DNA of 64,000 nt from Falsiruegeria mediterranea M17 (GTDB taxonomy: Bacteria; Pseudomonadota; Alphaproteobacteria; Rhodobacterales; Rhodobacteraceae): assembly GCF_900302455.1 (NCBI RefSeq), contig NZ_ONZG01000001.1, forward strand, positions 248,001-312,000, written 5' to 3'. This document shows, in pieces, positions 1 to 7,677 of this stretch. The notes under the pieces were generated by a model that worked only from the letters and a program-made list of their open reading frames with translations, did not search any database and was not told the DNA's origin. Position numbers and translations under genes: made by a program. Each line of letters begins with the position of its first letter. Positions within the stretch are counted from its first letter, which is position 1.

Positions 1-302
1 CTCTCGACAATCTCTTGCGTGCCTGCGCCGACCTGCGGGTGATCGGACGCCCAGGACAACGTGTTGCCCAAGCCCGTCTCGGGCCCGGAATACGTCAACT
101 TGGTTTCGGGATCACGCGACAGCCAAGGCGACCAGGCTTCGGTCGCCTGCATCGAGTTCACATGTGGAAAGACGGCATCAGCCGGGGCGTTGACGGTGAT
201 CGAGCGCGACACAACTGCCTGTCCCGGCAAGAGATATGAGACAGCCACCAAAGCAGCAATGACAACCACAAGGGTTAGAAGAACGCGTTTGATCAGTTTC
301 AT
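1..302 (-). CDS. SRPBCC-family protein, 3' part outside window
   Basis: Only the N-terminal ~100 residues are in the window; the gene runs off the left edge. It starts MKLIKRVLLTLVVVI, a single N-terminal hydrophobic segment (about residues 5-25) that looks like a signal anchor, followed by VVSRSITVNAPADAVFPHV and then ATEAWSPWLSRDP. The 'I-x-A-P-x-x-V-F' strand followed by a W-S-P-W loop is the usual start of SRPBCC/polyketide-cyclase-like START-fold proteins, which bind hydrophobic ligands. The ligand cannot be told from sequence. It is divergent from the Hpt-like gene and has a 7-bp dyad (325-343) just upstream of its start. Confidence 0.75.
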   Translation of the reverse strand, partial: MKLIKRVLLTLVVVIAALVAVSYLLPGQAVVSRSITVNAPADAVFPHVNSMQATEAWSPWLSRDPETKLTYSGPETGLGNTLSWASDHPQVGAGTQEIVE

Positions 303-324
303 CTCTGGGTACTCGCTAAGGGAA

Positions 325-343
325 TGATACTGACAGAGTATCA
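325..343. promoter_or_regulatory. Inverted repeat, possible operator
   Basis: TGATACT-GACAG-AGTATCA, perfect 7-bp arms with a 5-bp spacer, lying 23-41 bp upstream of the SRPBCC start codon in a divergent intergenic region. The position fits an operator or promoter-overlapping site. No matching regulator is encoded next to it, so the factor is unknown. Confidence 0.35.
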
Positions 344-408
344 GGAATCAAAATCTTCGGGCAACGTCAGGGCCGTTCGTTTCATCACCATGTCAAACTC
401 CGCTGAGC

Positions 409-421
409 GTTCAAATTGAAC
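409..421. promoter_or_regulatory. Short palindrome GTTCAAATTGAAC
   Basis: Perfect 13-bp palindrome (6-bp arms around a central A) in the 179-bp region between the divergent SRPBCC and Hpt-like genes. It contains GTTC and GAAC but not the N7-spaced direct repeat of an alphaproteobacterial LexA site, so it is not called as LexA. It may be an operator for one of the flanking genes or a chance palindrome in an AT-rich stretch. Confidence 0.2.
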
Positions 422-481
422 AAAAATTCGAAATATTAACAAACGCCTTGGCAACCTTTTGAAAACTTCTGTCACCGAAGG

Positions 482-907
482 ATGGGTCATGTGCCGTGGG
501 GGTACAAAGACTTTAGGGTGACTGTGGTGGAAAATATTACAACGCTTGTACAAACTGAATCCGTGCGCCTGGATCAAGACAGCCTGGGCCATCTGTATCG
601 TCAGCTTGGCGATGCCGGGGCCGAAGATGTGGTCTGCCGTGCCATCGAAGAGCTTGCCGTGCGCCTGTCTCATTGCGAACGACTTTGGCGGCAGCAAGAT
701 TGGCAAGGTCTGCGCAAAAGCGCGCGCTCGCTGATCGCGATCTCGGAGCAGATCGGCATGACGGCGATGGCCCGTGTGGCCGGGGACGTGACTGCAACCA
801 TCGATGCCGTGGACCATGTGGCCACCAGCGCCACTTTGTTCCGCCTGATCCGGGTCGGCGAACGCTCGCTGACGGCGGTGTGGGATTTGCAGGATCTTTC
901 GGTCTGA
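482..907 (+). CDS. Hpt-like protein lacking the phospho-histidine
   Basis: Small, mostly helical protein (up to 141 aa). The segment LRKSARSLIAISEQIGM (from about residue 77, counting from the ATG) has the spacing of the histidine phosphotransfer motif A-H-x-L-K-G-S-x-x-I-G, but Arg82 stands where the phosphorylated His should be. It may be a non-phosphorylatable Hpt-fold partner or an unrelated four-helix protein. The start is uncertain: the ATG at 482 has GAAGG directly abutting it, GTG at 491 has AAGGA at good spacing, and GTG at 524 or 527 follows AGGG. It lies 65 bp upstream of the aminopeptidase gene on the same strand. Confidence 0.6.
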   Translation: MGHVPWGYKDFRVTVVENITTLVQTESVRLDQDSLGHLYRQLGDAGAEDVVCRAIEELAVRLSHCERLWRQQDWQGLRKSARSLIAISEQIGMTAMARVAGDVTATIDAVDHVATSATLFRLIRVGERSLTAVWDLQDLSV

Positions 908-972
908 CAGACCTTGCGGACCGGGGTGGGGCAGGTACTCTGCCCGAACCATCCCCAACGCAAGAGCCTGTC

Positions 973-2355
973 ATGTCCTTAAGTTTTGCCGCCCGCACCA
1001 AAACAACCTTGCCACTGCATGTAGTGGATCAGGATGGGTTCGAGGATTGGGTGGCCGAACAACCGGATGCGACCAAGAACTGGTTGGCAACTTCGGGCTT
1101 TACCGGAGCGATCGGACAAGCCGTTTTGATCCCCGGGGAGGACGGGCGCGCCGACATGGCGGTTGCAGGCTTTGGCACGGCCAAGGCACGAGCCCGCAAA
1201 CGGTTCGTTCTGGCCACTGCCGCGCAATCCTTGCCTGAAGGCACCTATGACCTGATCTCAGGTCTGGATGCAGATACTCTGGCAGCCGAGTGTTTCGGCT
1301 GGCTGATGACCGGCTATGCCTTTGACCGGTACAAGCAGGTCTCTGGCGCCAAGGCCGCTTTGGTCGCGCCCTCCACGGTGGATGCCCAACGGATCGAAGC
1401 ATTGGCGCAAGCCGAAGGTTTGATCCGCGATCTGGTCAACACACCGGCCTCTGACATGGGGCCTGAGCACTTGCAGCAGGCGGCTGAAGCGCTGGCGGAT
1501 GAGTTCGGGGCAAGCTGCGACATAACCATTGGCGACGCGCTGCTGGAACAGAACTTTCCAATGATCCATGCGGTTGGCCGTGCCTCGGATCAGGCCCCGC
1601 GCCTGATCGACATGCGATGGGGTTCCAAGGGGCCCAGGCTGACGCTTGTCGGCAAAGGGGTCTGTTTTGATACCGGCGGACTGGACCTGAAGCCTGCCGC
1701 TGCGATGGCCTTGATGAAAAAGGACATGGGCGGGTCCGCCAATGTCTTGGGTCTGGCGCGTATGATCATGGCGCTGGAATTGCCGGTGCAACTGCGGGTA
1801 CTGATCCCAGCGGTCGAAAACGCGGTCGCGGGCAATGCCTTTCGCCCTGGCGACATCCTGACATCGCGCAAGGGGCTGACGGTCGAGATCAACAACACCG
1901 ACGCCGAAGGTCGGTTGGTGCTGGCTGACGCTCTGGCCCTGGCGGATGAGGACGCGCCGGACTTGATCCTGTCGATGGCCACACTCACTGGCGCGGCCCG
2001 GGTCGCAGTCGGCCCTGATTTGGCTCCGTTCTACACCGACGATGATGCCACCGCACAGATCTTGTCCGCTGCGGCGACCAAAGCCGCCGATCCGGTCTGG
2101 CGCATGCCATTCCATGAGCCCTATGAGACGATGATCGAACCGGCTTATGCCGATCTGGACAATGCGCCCAGCGGTGGGTTTGCAGGCTCGATCACGGCGG
2201 CGCTGTTCCTGCGCCGTTTCGTGACGGAAACACCCTACATGCATTTCGACATCTACTGCTGGCAACCAACCAAGGCGCCGGGCCGTTCCAAAGGTGGCTT
2301 CGGACAAGGCCCCCGCGCATTGATCGAGGCGTTGCCACAGATGCTGGGCCTATGA
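973..2355 (+). CDS. M17 leucyl aminopeptidase family protein
   Basis: A 460-residue cytosolic metallo-aminopeptidase of family M17, which removes N-terminal residues from peptides. The C-terminal catalytic domain holds the metal/active-site block GKGVCFDTGGLDLKP, then MKKDMGGSANVLG, and the family signature NTDAEGRLVLADAL from about residue 308. The N-terminal domain is divergent, as usual. No signal peptide. An in-frame extension upstream of 973 overlaps the preceding gene's frame and lacks homology-like content, so the ATG at 973 is preferred. Its stop overlaps the NlpC/P60 start (ATGA), so the two are translationally coupled and may act together in peptide or murein-peptide turnover (inference). 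Confidence 0.93.
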   Translation: MSLSFAARTKTTLPLHVVDQDGFEDWVAEQPDATKNWLATSGFTGAIGQAVLIPGEDGRADMAVAGFGTAKARARKRFVLATAAQSLPEGTYDLISGLDADTLAAECFGWLMTGYAFDRYKQVSGAKAALVAPSTVDAQRIEALAQAEGLIRDLVNTPASDMGPEHLQQAAEALADEFGASCDITIGDALLEQNFPMIHAVGRASDQAPRLIDMRWGSKGPRLTLVGKGVCFDTGGLDLKPAAAMALMKKDMGGSANVLGLARMIMALELPVQLRVLIPAVENAVAGNAFRPGDILTSRKGLTVEINNTDAEGRLVLADALALADEDAPDLILSMATLTGAARVAVGPDLAPFYTDDDATAQILSAAATKAADPVWRMPFHEPYETMIEPAYADLDNAPSGGFAGSITAALFLRRFVTETPYMHFDIYCWQPTKAPGRSKGGFGQGPRALIEALPQMLGL

Positions 2356-3092
2356 CCGAGCGTCTCCAGATCGCGAAGCCGGTTGTTGATCTGCTTCGCG
2401 CACCCGACGGGCCGCGGGACCGCCAGCTGTTGCTGGGTGACACCTGCGAAGTGATTGGGCATGACGGCGCGTGGATCAATGTGCGCGCCGCCAAAGACGG
2501 GTACAAGGGGTTTGTTCCCCAAGATGTGATCGCCAAAGCCCAAGTACCCACCCATCGAATAAACACATTGGCCACCCATGCTTATGCCGATGCCAACATG
2601 AAATCGCCGGACCTCCTGTCTTTGAGTTTTGGCAGTCTGATCACAGCAAAAGGTGAGAGCGACGCCTTTGTCGAAACCGAATTCGGGCACATTCCAAAAC
2701 AGCATCTGGTCGCGGCAGACAGTTTGGAAAGCGATCCGATAGCCGTGGCCAAGATGTTTCTGGGCACACCTTACCTGTGGGGCGGCAACAGCCGCTTGGG
2801 GCTCGATTGTTCTGGGCTGATCCAGGTCGGGTTGCTGGCCTGCGGTATCCCCTGCCCCGGCGACAGCGGCGATCAGGAATGCGCTGTTGGGCAGGCGCTG
2901 CCTGCAGGTACCTCACCGCAGCAAGGGGATCTGTTGTTCTGGAAGGGGCATGTGGCCTGGGTTTATGACGCGGCAACCTTGCTGCACGCAAATGCACATC
3001 ACATGGCGGTTCGGTTTGAACCGCTGAGGCCCGCCATTGCGCGGATCGAGGCGCAGGGTGATGGCTCTGTAACATCGCATAAACGGTTGTGA
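2352..3092 (+). CDS. NlpC/P60 family peptidoglycan hydrolase
   Basis: A 246-residue protein with an N-terminal bacterial-SH3-like half (about residues 10-125) and a C-terminal NlpC/P60 cysteine-peptidase domain. The catalytic Cys is Cys153 in GLDCSGLIQ, with His200 in WKGHVAW and a downstream His212 in LLHANAHHM. These enzymes cut D-glutamyl-linked bonds in murein stem peptides. No signal peptide is visible, so it may act on imported muropeptides in the cytoplasm (inference). It overlaps the aminopeptidase by 4 bp and converges on the DUF2794 gene with a 6-bp gap. Confidence 0.9.
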   Translation: MTERLQIAKPVVDLLRAPDGPRDRQLLLGDTCEVIGHDGAWINVRAAKDGYKGFVPQDVIAKAQVPTHRINTLATHAYADANMKSPDLLSLSFGSLITAKGESDAFVETEFGHIPKQHLVAADSLESDPIAVAKMFLGTPYLWGGNSRLGLDCSGLIQVGLLACGIPCPGDSGDQECAVGQALPAGTSPQQGDLLFWKGHVAWVYDAATLLHANAHHMAVRFEPLRPAIARIEAQGDGSVTSHKRL

Positions 3093-3098
3093 TTGGGG

Positions 3099-3449
3099 TC
3101 AATCCAGATTGACAGCCCGGATCAGTTTGCGTTCCAGCACGCGTAGAACCGTTTTCAGGTCCTGACCCCGTTTCAGGATCTGTCCGTCCATTGCCACGAC
3201 CGAATACATCCCCTGCCGGTTGCGCAATTTGGGGCGTTTTTCGATCCGGTAAAGCGGGTGCTCAGCTGTCCGGCGAAAGACCGAAAACACCGCCATCTCG
3301 CGCAGGCTGGAAATACCGTAATCCCGCCACTCTCCGGCGGCGACCATCCGACCATAGACAGAAAGAATGACTGACAGTTCGCGCCGGTCAAAGGCGACTT
3401 GTGTGTCGGCCGACCCCGGCGAAAATGGGCTAGGAGGCTGCATGTTCAT
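3099..3449 (-). CDS. DUF2794 domain-containing protein
   Basis: A 116-residue protein of unknown function found widely in Alphaproteobacteria. It shows the family pattern of an aromatic- and charge-rich core: FDRRELSVILSVYGRMVAAG, EWRDYGI, FSVFRRTAEHPLYRIEK and a C-terminal LKTVLRVLERKLIRAVNL. No signal peptide or membrane segment, so cytosolic. Two in-frame ATGs (3449 and 3443) are possible and neither has a clear ribosome binding site. It is convergent with the NlpC/P60 gene and lies 82 bp downstream of the imuB stop on the same strand. Confidence 0.85.
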   Translation of the reverse strand: MNMQPPSPFSPGSADTQVAFDRRELSVILSVYGRMVAAGEWRDYGISSLREMAVFSVFRRTAEHPLYRIEKRPKLRNRQGMYSVVAMDGQILKRGQDLKTVLRVLERKLIRAVNLD

Positions 3450-3531
3450 GGTTATACGTTCGCCGCAAATGATCTGTTAATCAAGCCTGTCGCGATTTTC
3501 CGCGCGTATCTGTGACCCAAAGCGCGCCCTG

Positions 3532-5184
3532 TCACGCAAAGCTGCCCTGACAGAACCACCCCGACGACATCGCCCCGCCATGCCCAAAATAGAGCCACAA
3601 CCGATGCCCCTGTTCGGTCACCACAACCCAATAATCCCGCACCCCGCTGCGCCAATTCGGATCGTCCAGCCACCATTCCGGTGCGATCCGTTCCGGCCCC
3701 CGCGCCTCGGCCAGGGTCCAGTCGCGGCCCCGCCAGCGAAAGCGATCCGGCACTGTGGGCGTGTCGGGGGCCATGACCGGCTCGGGCTGCCACATCAGAA
3801 CGGGGCGCGGCGTGGGCGGGCGCGGCCAATCCTGCGCCGGTTCCGACCAGGCCGCTGCCAGGGTCTGGGCCGTTTTCTCGGGGATATGGGACGAGGCCGG
3901 ATGCAGGCGCGTGATTGCATCCAGCCCCACTCGAGCGCCCAGCTTGCCGATCAGATCATCCACCGCGGTATTACCTGCAAGCCGGTCACGCACCGCACGA
4001 CTGGCATCGGCGTGCCCGGCCAGAGTGCGGGCATGAACCGGCTCGACCTGCACCGCCATCAGCCGCAGCATGTCGATGCCATAGCCTGCGTCGATCTGAT
4101 CGATCTTGAGTTCCAACAGCGGCCGGATGCGGTGTGGGTCGTGTGACGGTCGGGCAAGCCCCACGCTCAACACCTCTGCCGCCTGATCGGTGCGATGCGC
4201 CTCAAGCCGGATCTGACGCGCGCCCATACCCTTGGTCTCGAGCTTGGCACAAAGGTTTGGCAGGATGCGGTCGATCCCGGCCATCAGATCCTCTTTCAGC
4301 CCGATGGGGTCAGGCATGGTCATCCGCACCGCAAACTGCACATGCGGTCGCGCCGGAGAGACCGGCTCGGGTGCGCTGCCCATAGCCTGATCCAACCGCA
4401 ACACCAGCCCCTTGCCGAACCGACGCGCCAGACTGGCGCGCGGTTGCCCCAGCAAATCCCCGACCCGGCGTAACCCCAAACGCCCCAGCTGAGCCACCGT
4501 GGCATCATCCAACCGCAAGGCCGCCACCGGCAGCGGGCTGAGCGCGCCATAAGTCTGTCCCGGCCCGGCAATCCGCGCTCCGCCCCCTGCGGTGACCACT
4601 TGCGGAGCGACGCCACCCTTGGTCCAATGCCGCCGTTTACCTGCCCGCGCCCGGGTCGCGCGCGCCTCTTGGCTGATGGCGTCACCATTGCGATCCGATC
4701 CGGCCTCTTGTCCGGCAAACCGGGCCAAGGCCCAGGCCGCGCCCAGGGTATCGGCAATGCCCATCTGCACCGACAGCCCCATGTCGGCGCAATCGGTCTG
4801 CAGGACATCCAGCAGCGCTGCTTCACCTCCGAACAGATGTGCGCAGCCGCTCAGATCGACGACCAGAGCGTCCGGGGCTTCTTCGGCCACCCAGGGGCTG
4901 AACTTGCCTGCCCACCGTCGCAACGCAGTCAGAAACGCCGCCTCGGCCGGGACATTGCGAATGCGCGTGATCAGCCCGCCACACATGGCATGGGCATCGC
5001 GCACGGGCTGTCCCACACGCAAACCTGCCTGCTGCGCGGCCAAATTTAACGCGGTGATAACCTGCATGTTGGACTGTTCTTCGACGACGGCCAACGGCCC
5101 CTCGTGCAGACCACGGGCGGCGCGCACCAGCCGCTCCGCACCAAGACGCGGGAACCAGAGGGAAAGGATTCGGCGGTTGGACAT
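3532..5184 (-). CDS. imuB: ImuB-like inactive Y-family polymerase
   Basis: A 550-residue ImuB homologue. ImuB is the catalytically dead Y-family polymerase that bridges DnaE2 and the beta clamp during SOS mutagenesis. It starts MSNRRILSLWFPRLGAERL, where an active Y polymerase has its D-x-D; the palm motif is VVDLSGCAHLFGG, lacking the Asp-Glu pair. A helix-hairpin-helix region follows (LGRLGLRRVGDLLG) and QLGRLGL could serve as a clamp-binding motif. The ATG at 5184 begins the conserved region and sits 32 bp from a perfect LexA box (5217-5231). The usual partner imuA is not beside it, and dnaE2 is 29 kb away. Confidence 0.88.
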   Translation of the reverse strand: MSNRRILSLWFPRLGAERLVRAARGLHEGPLAVVEEQSNMQVITALNLAAQQAGLRVGQPVRDAHAMCGGLITRIRNVPAEAAFLTALRRWAGKFSPWVAEEAPDALVVDLSGCAHLFGGEAALLDVLQTDCADMGLSVQMGIADTLGAAWALARFAGQEAGSDRNGDAISQEARATRARAGKRRHWTKGGVAPQVVTAGGGARIAGPGQTYGALSPLPVAALRLDDATVAQLGRLGLRRVGDLLGQPRASLARRFGKGLVLRLDQAMGSAPEPVSPARPHVQFAVRMTMPDPIGLKEDLMAGIDRILPNLCAKLETKGMGARQIRLEAHRTDQAAEVLSVGLARPSHDPHRIRPLLELKIDQIDAGYGIDMLRLMAVQVEPVHARTLAGHADASRAVRDRLAGNTAVDDLIGKLGARVGLDAITRLHPASSHIPEKTAQTLAAAWSEPAQDWPRPPTPRPVLMWQPEPVMAPDTPTVPDRFRWRGRDWTLAEARGPERIAPEWWLDDPNWRSGVRDYWVVVTEQGHRLWLYFGHGGAMSSGWFCQGSFA

Positions 5185-5216
5185 GGGACAGGCAACAACG
5201 GGGCAGGCAGTTATTT

Positions 5217-5231
5217 GTTCTACTTTTGTTC
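5217..5231. promoter_or_regulatory. LexA box (GTTC-N7-GTTC)
   Basis: GTTC-TACTTTT-GTTC, an exact match to the alphaproteobacterial direct-repeat LexA site (GAAC-N7-GAAC when read toward imuB). It sits between the divergent imuB and cytochrome genes. It directly abuts a TATAAT (5232-5237) reading toward the cytochrome gene, so LexA could block transcription in both directions. Confidence 0.85.
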
Positions 5232-5237
5232 TATAAT
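5232..5237 (+). promoter_or_regulatory. TATAAT -10 element toward the cytochrome gene
   Basis: A perfect TATAAT placed about 45-60 bp upstream of the candidate cytochrome starts. No good TTGACA is visible at the expected distance upstream, so the -35 is weak or the promoter is activator-dependent. It touches the LexA box. Confidence 0.4.
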
Positions 5238-5295
5238 CTGGAATCACGTATCGAGTCGAGTCACACCGACCCAACGCACATTGACCGCGTTGGTC

Positions 5296-5715
5296 ATGAT
5301 GTCCTTGCTTGGATTAGGGTCCGCAAACGCCGAGGATATCATCGCAGTCGAACATCCCCAGGTCATCGAACGCATCGCCCTTATGCGCAGTTCAAAGCTG
5401 GCCATCGGAACACTGGGCGCAATGGCTTCGGGGCGGGAAAGATTTGACCGCGCACGCGCGGGCATTGCACGGCGCGTCCTGATCGAAAACACGCGCCAAA
5501 CCGCAGGAAAGTTCCGAAGAAACCCTGATGATCCAGCATCAAACGCAAGTCCGCGCATCTGGACGCAGTGGGGTTCGTTCAAAATTCAAACAAAGCAGGC
5601 GCGCAAGGCCGCAAAAGGATTGAATACCCGAAATCTGAACAAACTCAGGCAGACATTGCCTCCCATGATCAACGCCTGCCTGTCCTGTCATCAAAGCTTT
5701 CGAAAAAACCCCTAA
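5296..5715 (+). CDS. Small secreted c-type cytochrome (cytochrome c' like)
   Basis: Mature protein of about 125 residues, helical, with one C-terminal haem-binding motif C-L-S-C-H (SCLSCHQSF-type context, INACLSCHQSFRKNP at the very end), the layout of class II cytochrome c'. The N-terminus MMSLLGLGSANA-EDI is a short hydrophobic export signal ending in an A-x-A-like site. The start is uncertain: ATG 5296 or 5299, or TTG 5281, which would add the basic residues typical of a signal peptide (TPTQRTLTALVMM precedes in frame). Its stop codon overlaps the convergent I78 gene stop. A shared LexA box suggests DNA-damage control (inference). Confidence 0.65.
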   Translation: MMSLLGLGSANAEDIIAVEHPQVIERIALMRSSKLAIGTLGAMASGRERFDRARAGIARRVLIENTRQTAGKFRRNPDDPASNASPRIWTQWGSFKIQTKQARKAAKGLNTRNLNKLRQTLPPMINACLSCHQSFRKNP

Positions 5716-5999
5716 CCGCAAGCAATCCGCATGATCGTTCCCTTGTCATCGACATAGACATTGGCTCGAGTTGGGCGATAGTCCTGCGTGGCAACGCTGT
5801 TTGGCGCGAGAACACGAGTTCCTTCTGGCAGCAAAGATCGGATATCAGCAACCGGCTGGCCAATCCGGTCTGACAAGTCCTGCATCTTGCACATCGACAA
5901 ATCGATTGCAGGGGCTTCCTCGGCCACGCCAGTGTCATCCGGAACTTGAGTGGTATCACAGGCCGAGACCAGAATGCAGGCAAACAAAATCCGTTTCAT
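5712..5999 (-). CDS. I78 family peptidase inhibitor lipoprotein
   Basis: A 95-residue protein starting MKRILFACILVSACDTTQ, a lipoprotein signal with Cys14 as the likely lipidated residue. The mature part holds the I78 inhibitor pattern: a Cys in MCKMQ, IGQPVADIRSLLPEGTRVL, then TQDYRPTRANVYVDDKGTI and a terminal ACG whose Cys likely pairs with the first. The family includes Aspergillus elastase inhibitor; the bacterial forms are thought to protect the envelope from serine peptidases. The ATG at 5999 is chosen because it gives the export signal. It is divergent from frmA. Confidence 0.8.
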   Translation of the reverse strand: MKRILFACILVSACDTTQVPDDTGVAEEAPAIDLSMCKMQDLSDRIGQPVADIRSLLPEGTRVLAPNSVATQDYRPTRANVYVDDKGTIMRIACG

Positions 6000-6127
6000 T
6001 GGCGCTCCCATTATATAAATGTCGGTAATGTCGGGTTCTTTTGTCCGGAACCTTGGCACGAAACGACAGTTGAAAACACCCGCAGATTAACGCAGGGTCA
6101 AAAGAACACTAGCAGGGAGATTACAGC

Positions 6128-7240
6128 ATGCGTACCCGCGCCGCCGTCGCCGTTCAGGCCGGTAAACCGCTCGAAATCATGGACGTAAACCTCGAAGGCC
6201 CCAAAGCGGGCGAGGTTCTGGTCGAGATCAAGGCCACCGGCATTTGCCACACCGATGAATTCACCCTGTCCGGTGCCGACCCAGAGGGGCTGTTCCCCGC
6301 AATCCTGGGTCACGAAGGCGCAGGCGTTGTTGTCGAAGTTGGCCCAGGCGTCACCTCCCTCAAGCCGGGCGATCACGTGATCCCGCTCTACACCCCGGAA
6401 TGCCGCCAGTGTGAATATTGCCTGAGCGGCAAGACCAACCTGTGCCAAGCGATCCGCGAAACCCAAGGCCAGGGCCTGATGCCTGACGGCACCTCACGCT
6501 TTTCGACACTCGATGGCGATCCGATCCTGCACTACATGGGCTGCTCGACCTTCTCGAACCACACCGTCCTGCCCGAAATCGCGCTGGCCAAGGTCCGTGA
6601 AGACGCACCATTCGACAAGATCTGCTACATTGGCTGTGGTGTAACCACCGGCATCGGCGCGGTCATCAACACCGCCAAAGTAGAAATCGGTAGCCGCGCC
6701 ATCGTCTTTGGTCTGGGTGGCATCGGCCTGAACGTGATCCAGGGCCTGCGTCTGGCGGGTGCAGATCAGATCGTTGGCGTCGACCTTAACCCCGCCAAAG
6801 TCGAGATGGCCGCCCGTTTCGGCATGACCGATTTCGTCAACCCGTCCGAAGTTGAAGGCGATCTGGTGCCCTATCTGGTTAACCTGACCAAGGGCGGCGC
6901 AGATTACACATTTGACGCAACCGGCAACGTGGGTGTGATGCGCACTGCGCTGGAAGCGGCGCACAAGGGCTGGGGTGAATCGATCATCATCGGCGTGGCG
7001 CCCGCAGGGGCCGAAATCTCGACCCGCCCGTTCCAGCTGGTCACCGGCCGGTCATGGCGCGGCACCGCATTCGGCGGCGCACGCGGCCGGACCGACGTGC
7101 CCAAGATCGTCGACTGGTACATGGAAGGCAAAATCGAAATCGACCCGATGATCACCCACACCATGGGCCTGGACGACATCAACAAGGGCTTTGACCTGAT
7201 GCACGCGGGCGAGTCGATCCGGTCGGTGGTACTCTACTGA
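6128..7240 (+). CDS. frmA: S-(hydroxymethyl)glutathione dehydrogenase (class III ADH)
   Basis: A 370-residue zinc- and NAD-dependent dehydrogenase that oxidises S-hydroxymethylglutathione to S-formylglutathione, the first enzymatic step of glutathione-linked formaldehyde removal. Visible features are the catalytic-zinc Cys in [20 protein letters not shown], the structural-zinc cluster C-R-Q-C-E-Y-C-x7-[11 protein letters not shown], the catalytic Cys in [12 protein letters not shown] and the Rossmann GLGGIGLN. Length is standard. A strong ribosome site (AGGGAGA) precedes the ATG and a good terminator follows. The enzyme for the next step, fghA, is 3.3 kb downstream rather than adjacent. Confidence 0.95.
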   Translation: MRTRAAVAVQAGKPLEIMDVNLEGPKAGEVLVEIKATGICHTDEFTLSGADPEGLFPAILGHEGAGVVVEVGPGVTSLKPGDHVIPLYTPECRQCEYCLSGKTNLCQAIRETQGQGLMPDGTSRFSTLDGDPILHYMGCSTFSNHTVLPEIALAKVREDAPFDKICYIGCGVTTGIGAVINTAKVEIGSRAIVFGLGGIGLNVIQGLRLAGADQIVGVDLNPAKVEMAARFGMTDFVNPSEVEGDLVPYLVNLTKGGADYTFDATGNVGVMRTALEAAHKGWGESIIIGVAPAGAEISTRPFQLVTGRSWRGTAFGGARGRTDVPKIVDWYMEGKIEIDPMITHTMGLDDINKGFDLMHAGESIRSVVLY

Positions 7241-7264
7241 TCCAACGATGACCTGAAGATTAGT

Positions 7265-7297
7265 AAGGAGGCTCGGCAACGGGCCTCCTTTATTTGT
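7265..7297 (+). terminator. Rho-independent terminator of frmA
   Basis: AAGGAGGC (7265-7272), a 10-nt loop, GCCTCCTT (7283-7290), then TATTTGTT. An 8-bp stem and a U-rich tail directly downstream of frmA. Confidence 0.75.
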
Positions 7298-7344
7298 TCC
7301 GGATGGTGGATTCTTTGGATTAGCTTGACCCCGCGGAGGGCATC

Positions 7345-7662
7345 ATGACCCCACTACGCCACGCGCTGGAACAGCAGCTGACCCAAATCCCCAGCCTCAC
7401 CATCGATCGGTGGAAGGACACCCATCTCATCTGTCTGAACTACCACGGCAGGGAGGTCGCACATTTCCACGCTGAGAACATCCTGGACCTGCGCCTGTCG
7501 CCCAAGATCATCCGCCAAGAAGCGCTGTCGCGCGAGGTCTCGGCCCGCATTCATCCCAAACGGTCACAAAACTCCCGCTGGATCGGGGTGGAATTCAAGG
7601 ATGAGGCAGGGGTGCCAGCAGTGGCCCGGCTGGTGCAACAGGCCTGTTACGAAAGCATTTAA
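7345..7662 (+). CDS. Luciferase-like domain (DUF5519) protein
   Basis: A 105-residue cytosolic protein matching the small 'luciferase family' domain, which is named for similarity to part of luciferases and has no proven light-related role in bacteria. Characteristic features are the WKDTHLICLNYHGREVAHFH stretch, a helix with LSPKIIRQEAL, and a C-terminal W-I-G-V-E-F followed by AVARLVQQACYE. This family usually recognises the base or fold angle of other small domains poorly, so function is unknown. GGAGGG precedes the ATG. It is isolated by the frmA terminator upstream and converges on the TetR gene. Confidence 0.7.
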   Translation: MTPLRHALEQQLTQIPSLTIDRWKDTHLICLNYHGREVAHFHAENILDLRLSPKIIRQEALSREVSARIHPKRSQNSRWIGVEFKDEAGVPAVARLVQQACYESI

Positions 7663-7677
7663 GGCGCCTCGCGGCCC

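Noticed and set aside
1258-2307. A 349-codon open frame antisense to the aminopeptidase gene
   Set aside because: Composition is Arg/Gln/Gly-rich as expected from antisense of GC-rich coding DNA, with no ribosome site and a well-supported gene on the other strand. The same applies to the long antisense frames across pbpC, the macroglobulin and polA.
5104-5295. A longer N-terminus for the cytochrome starting within the imuB gene
   Set aside because: It would overlap imuB's start, the LexA box and the TATAAT, and would bury the export signal in the middle of the protein.
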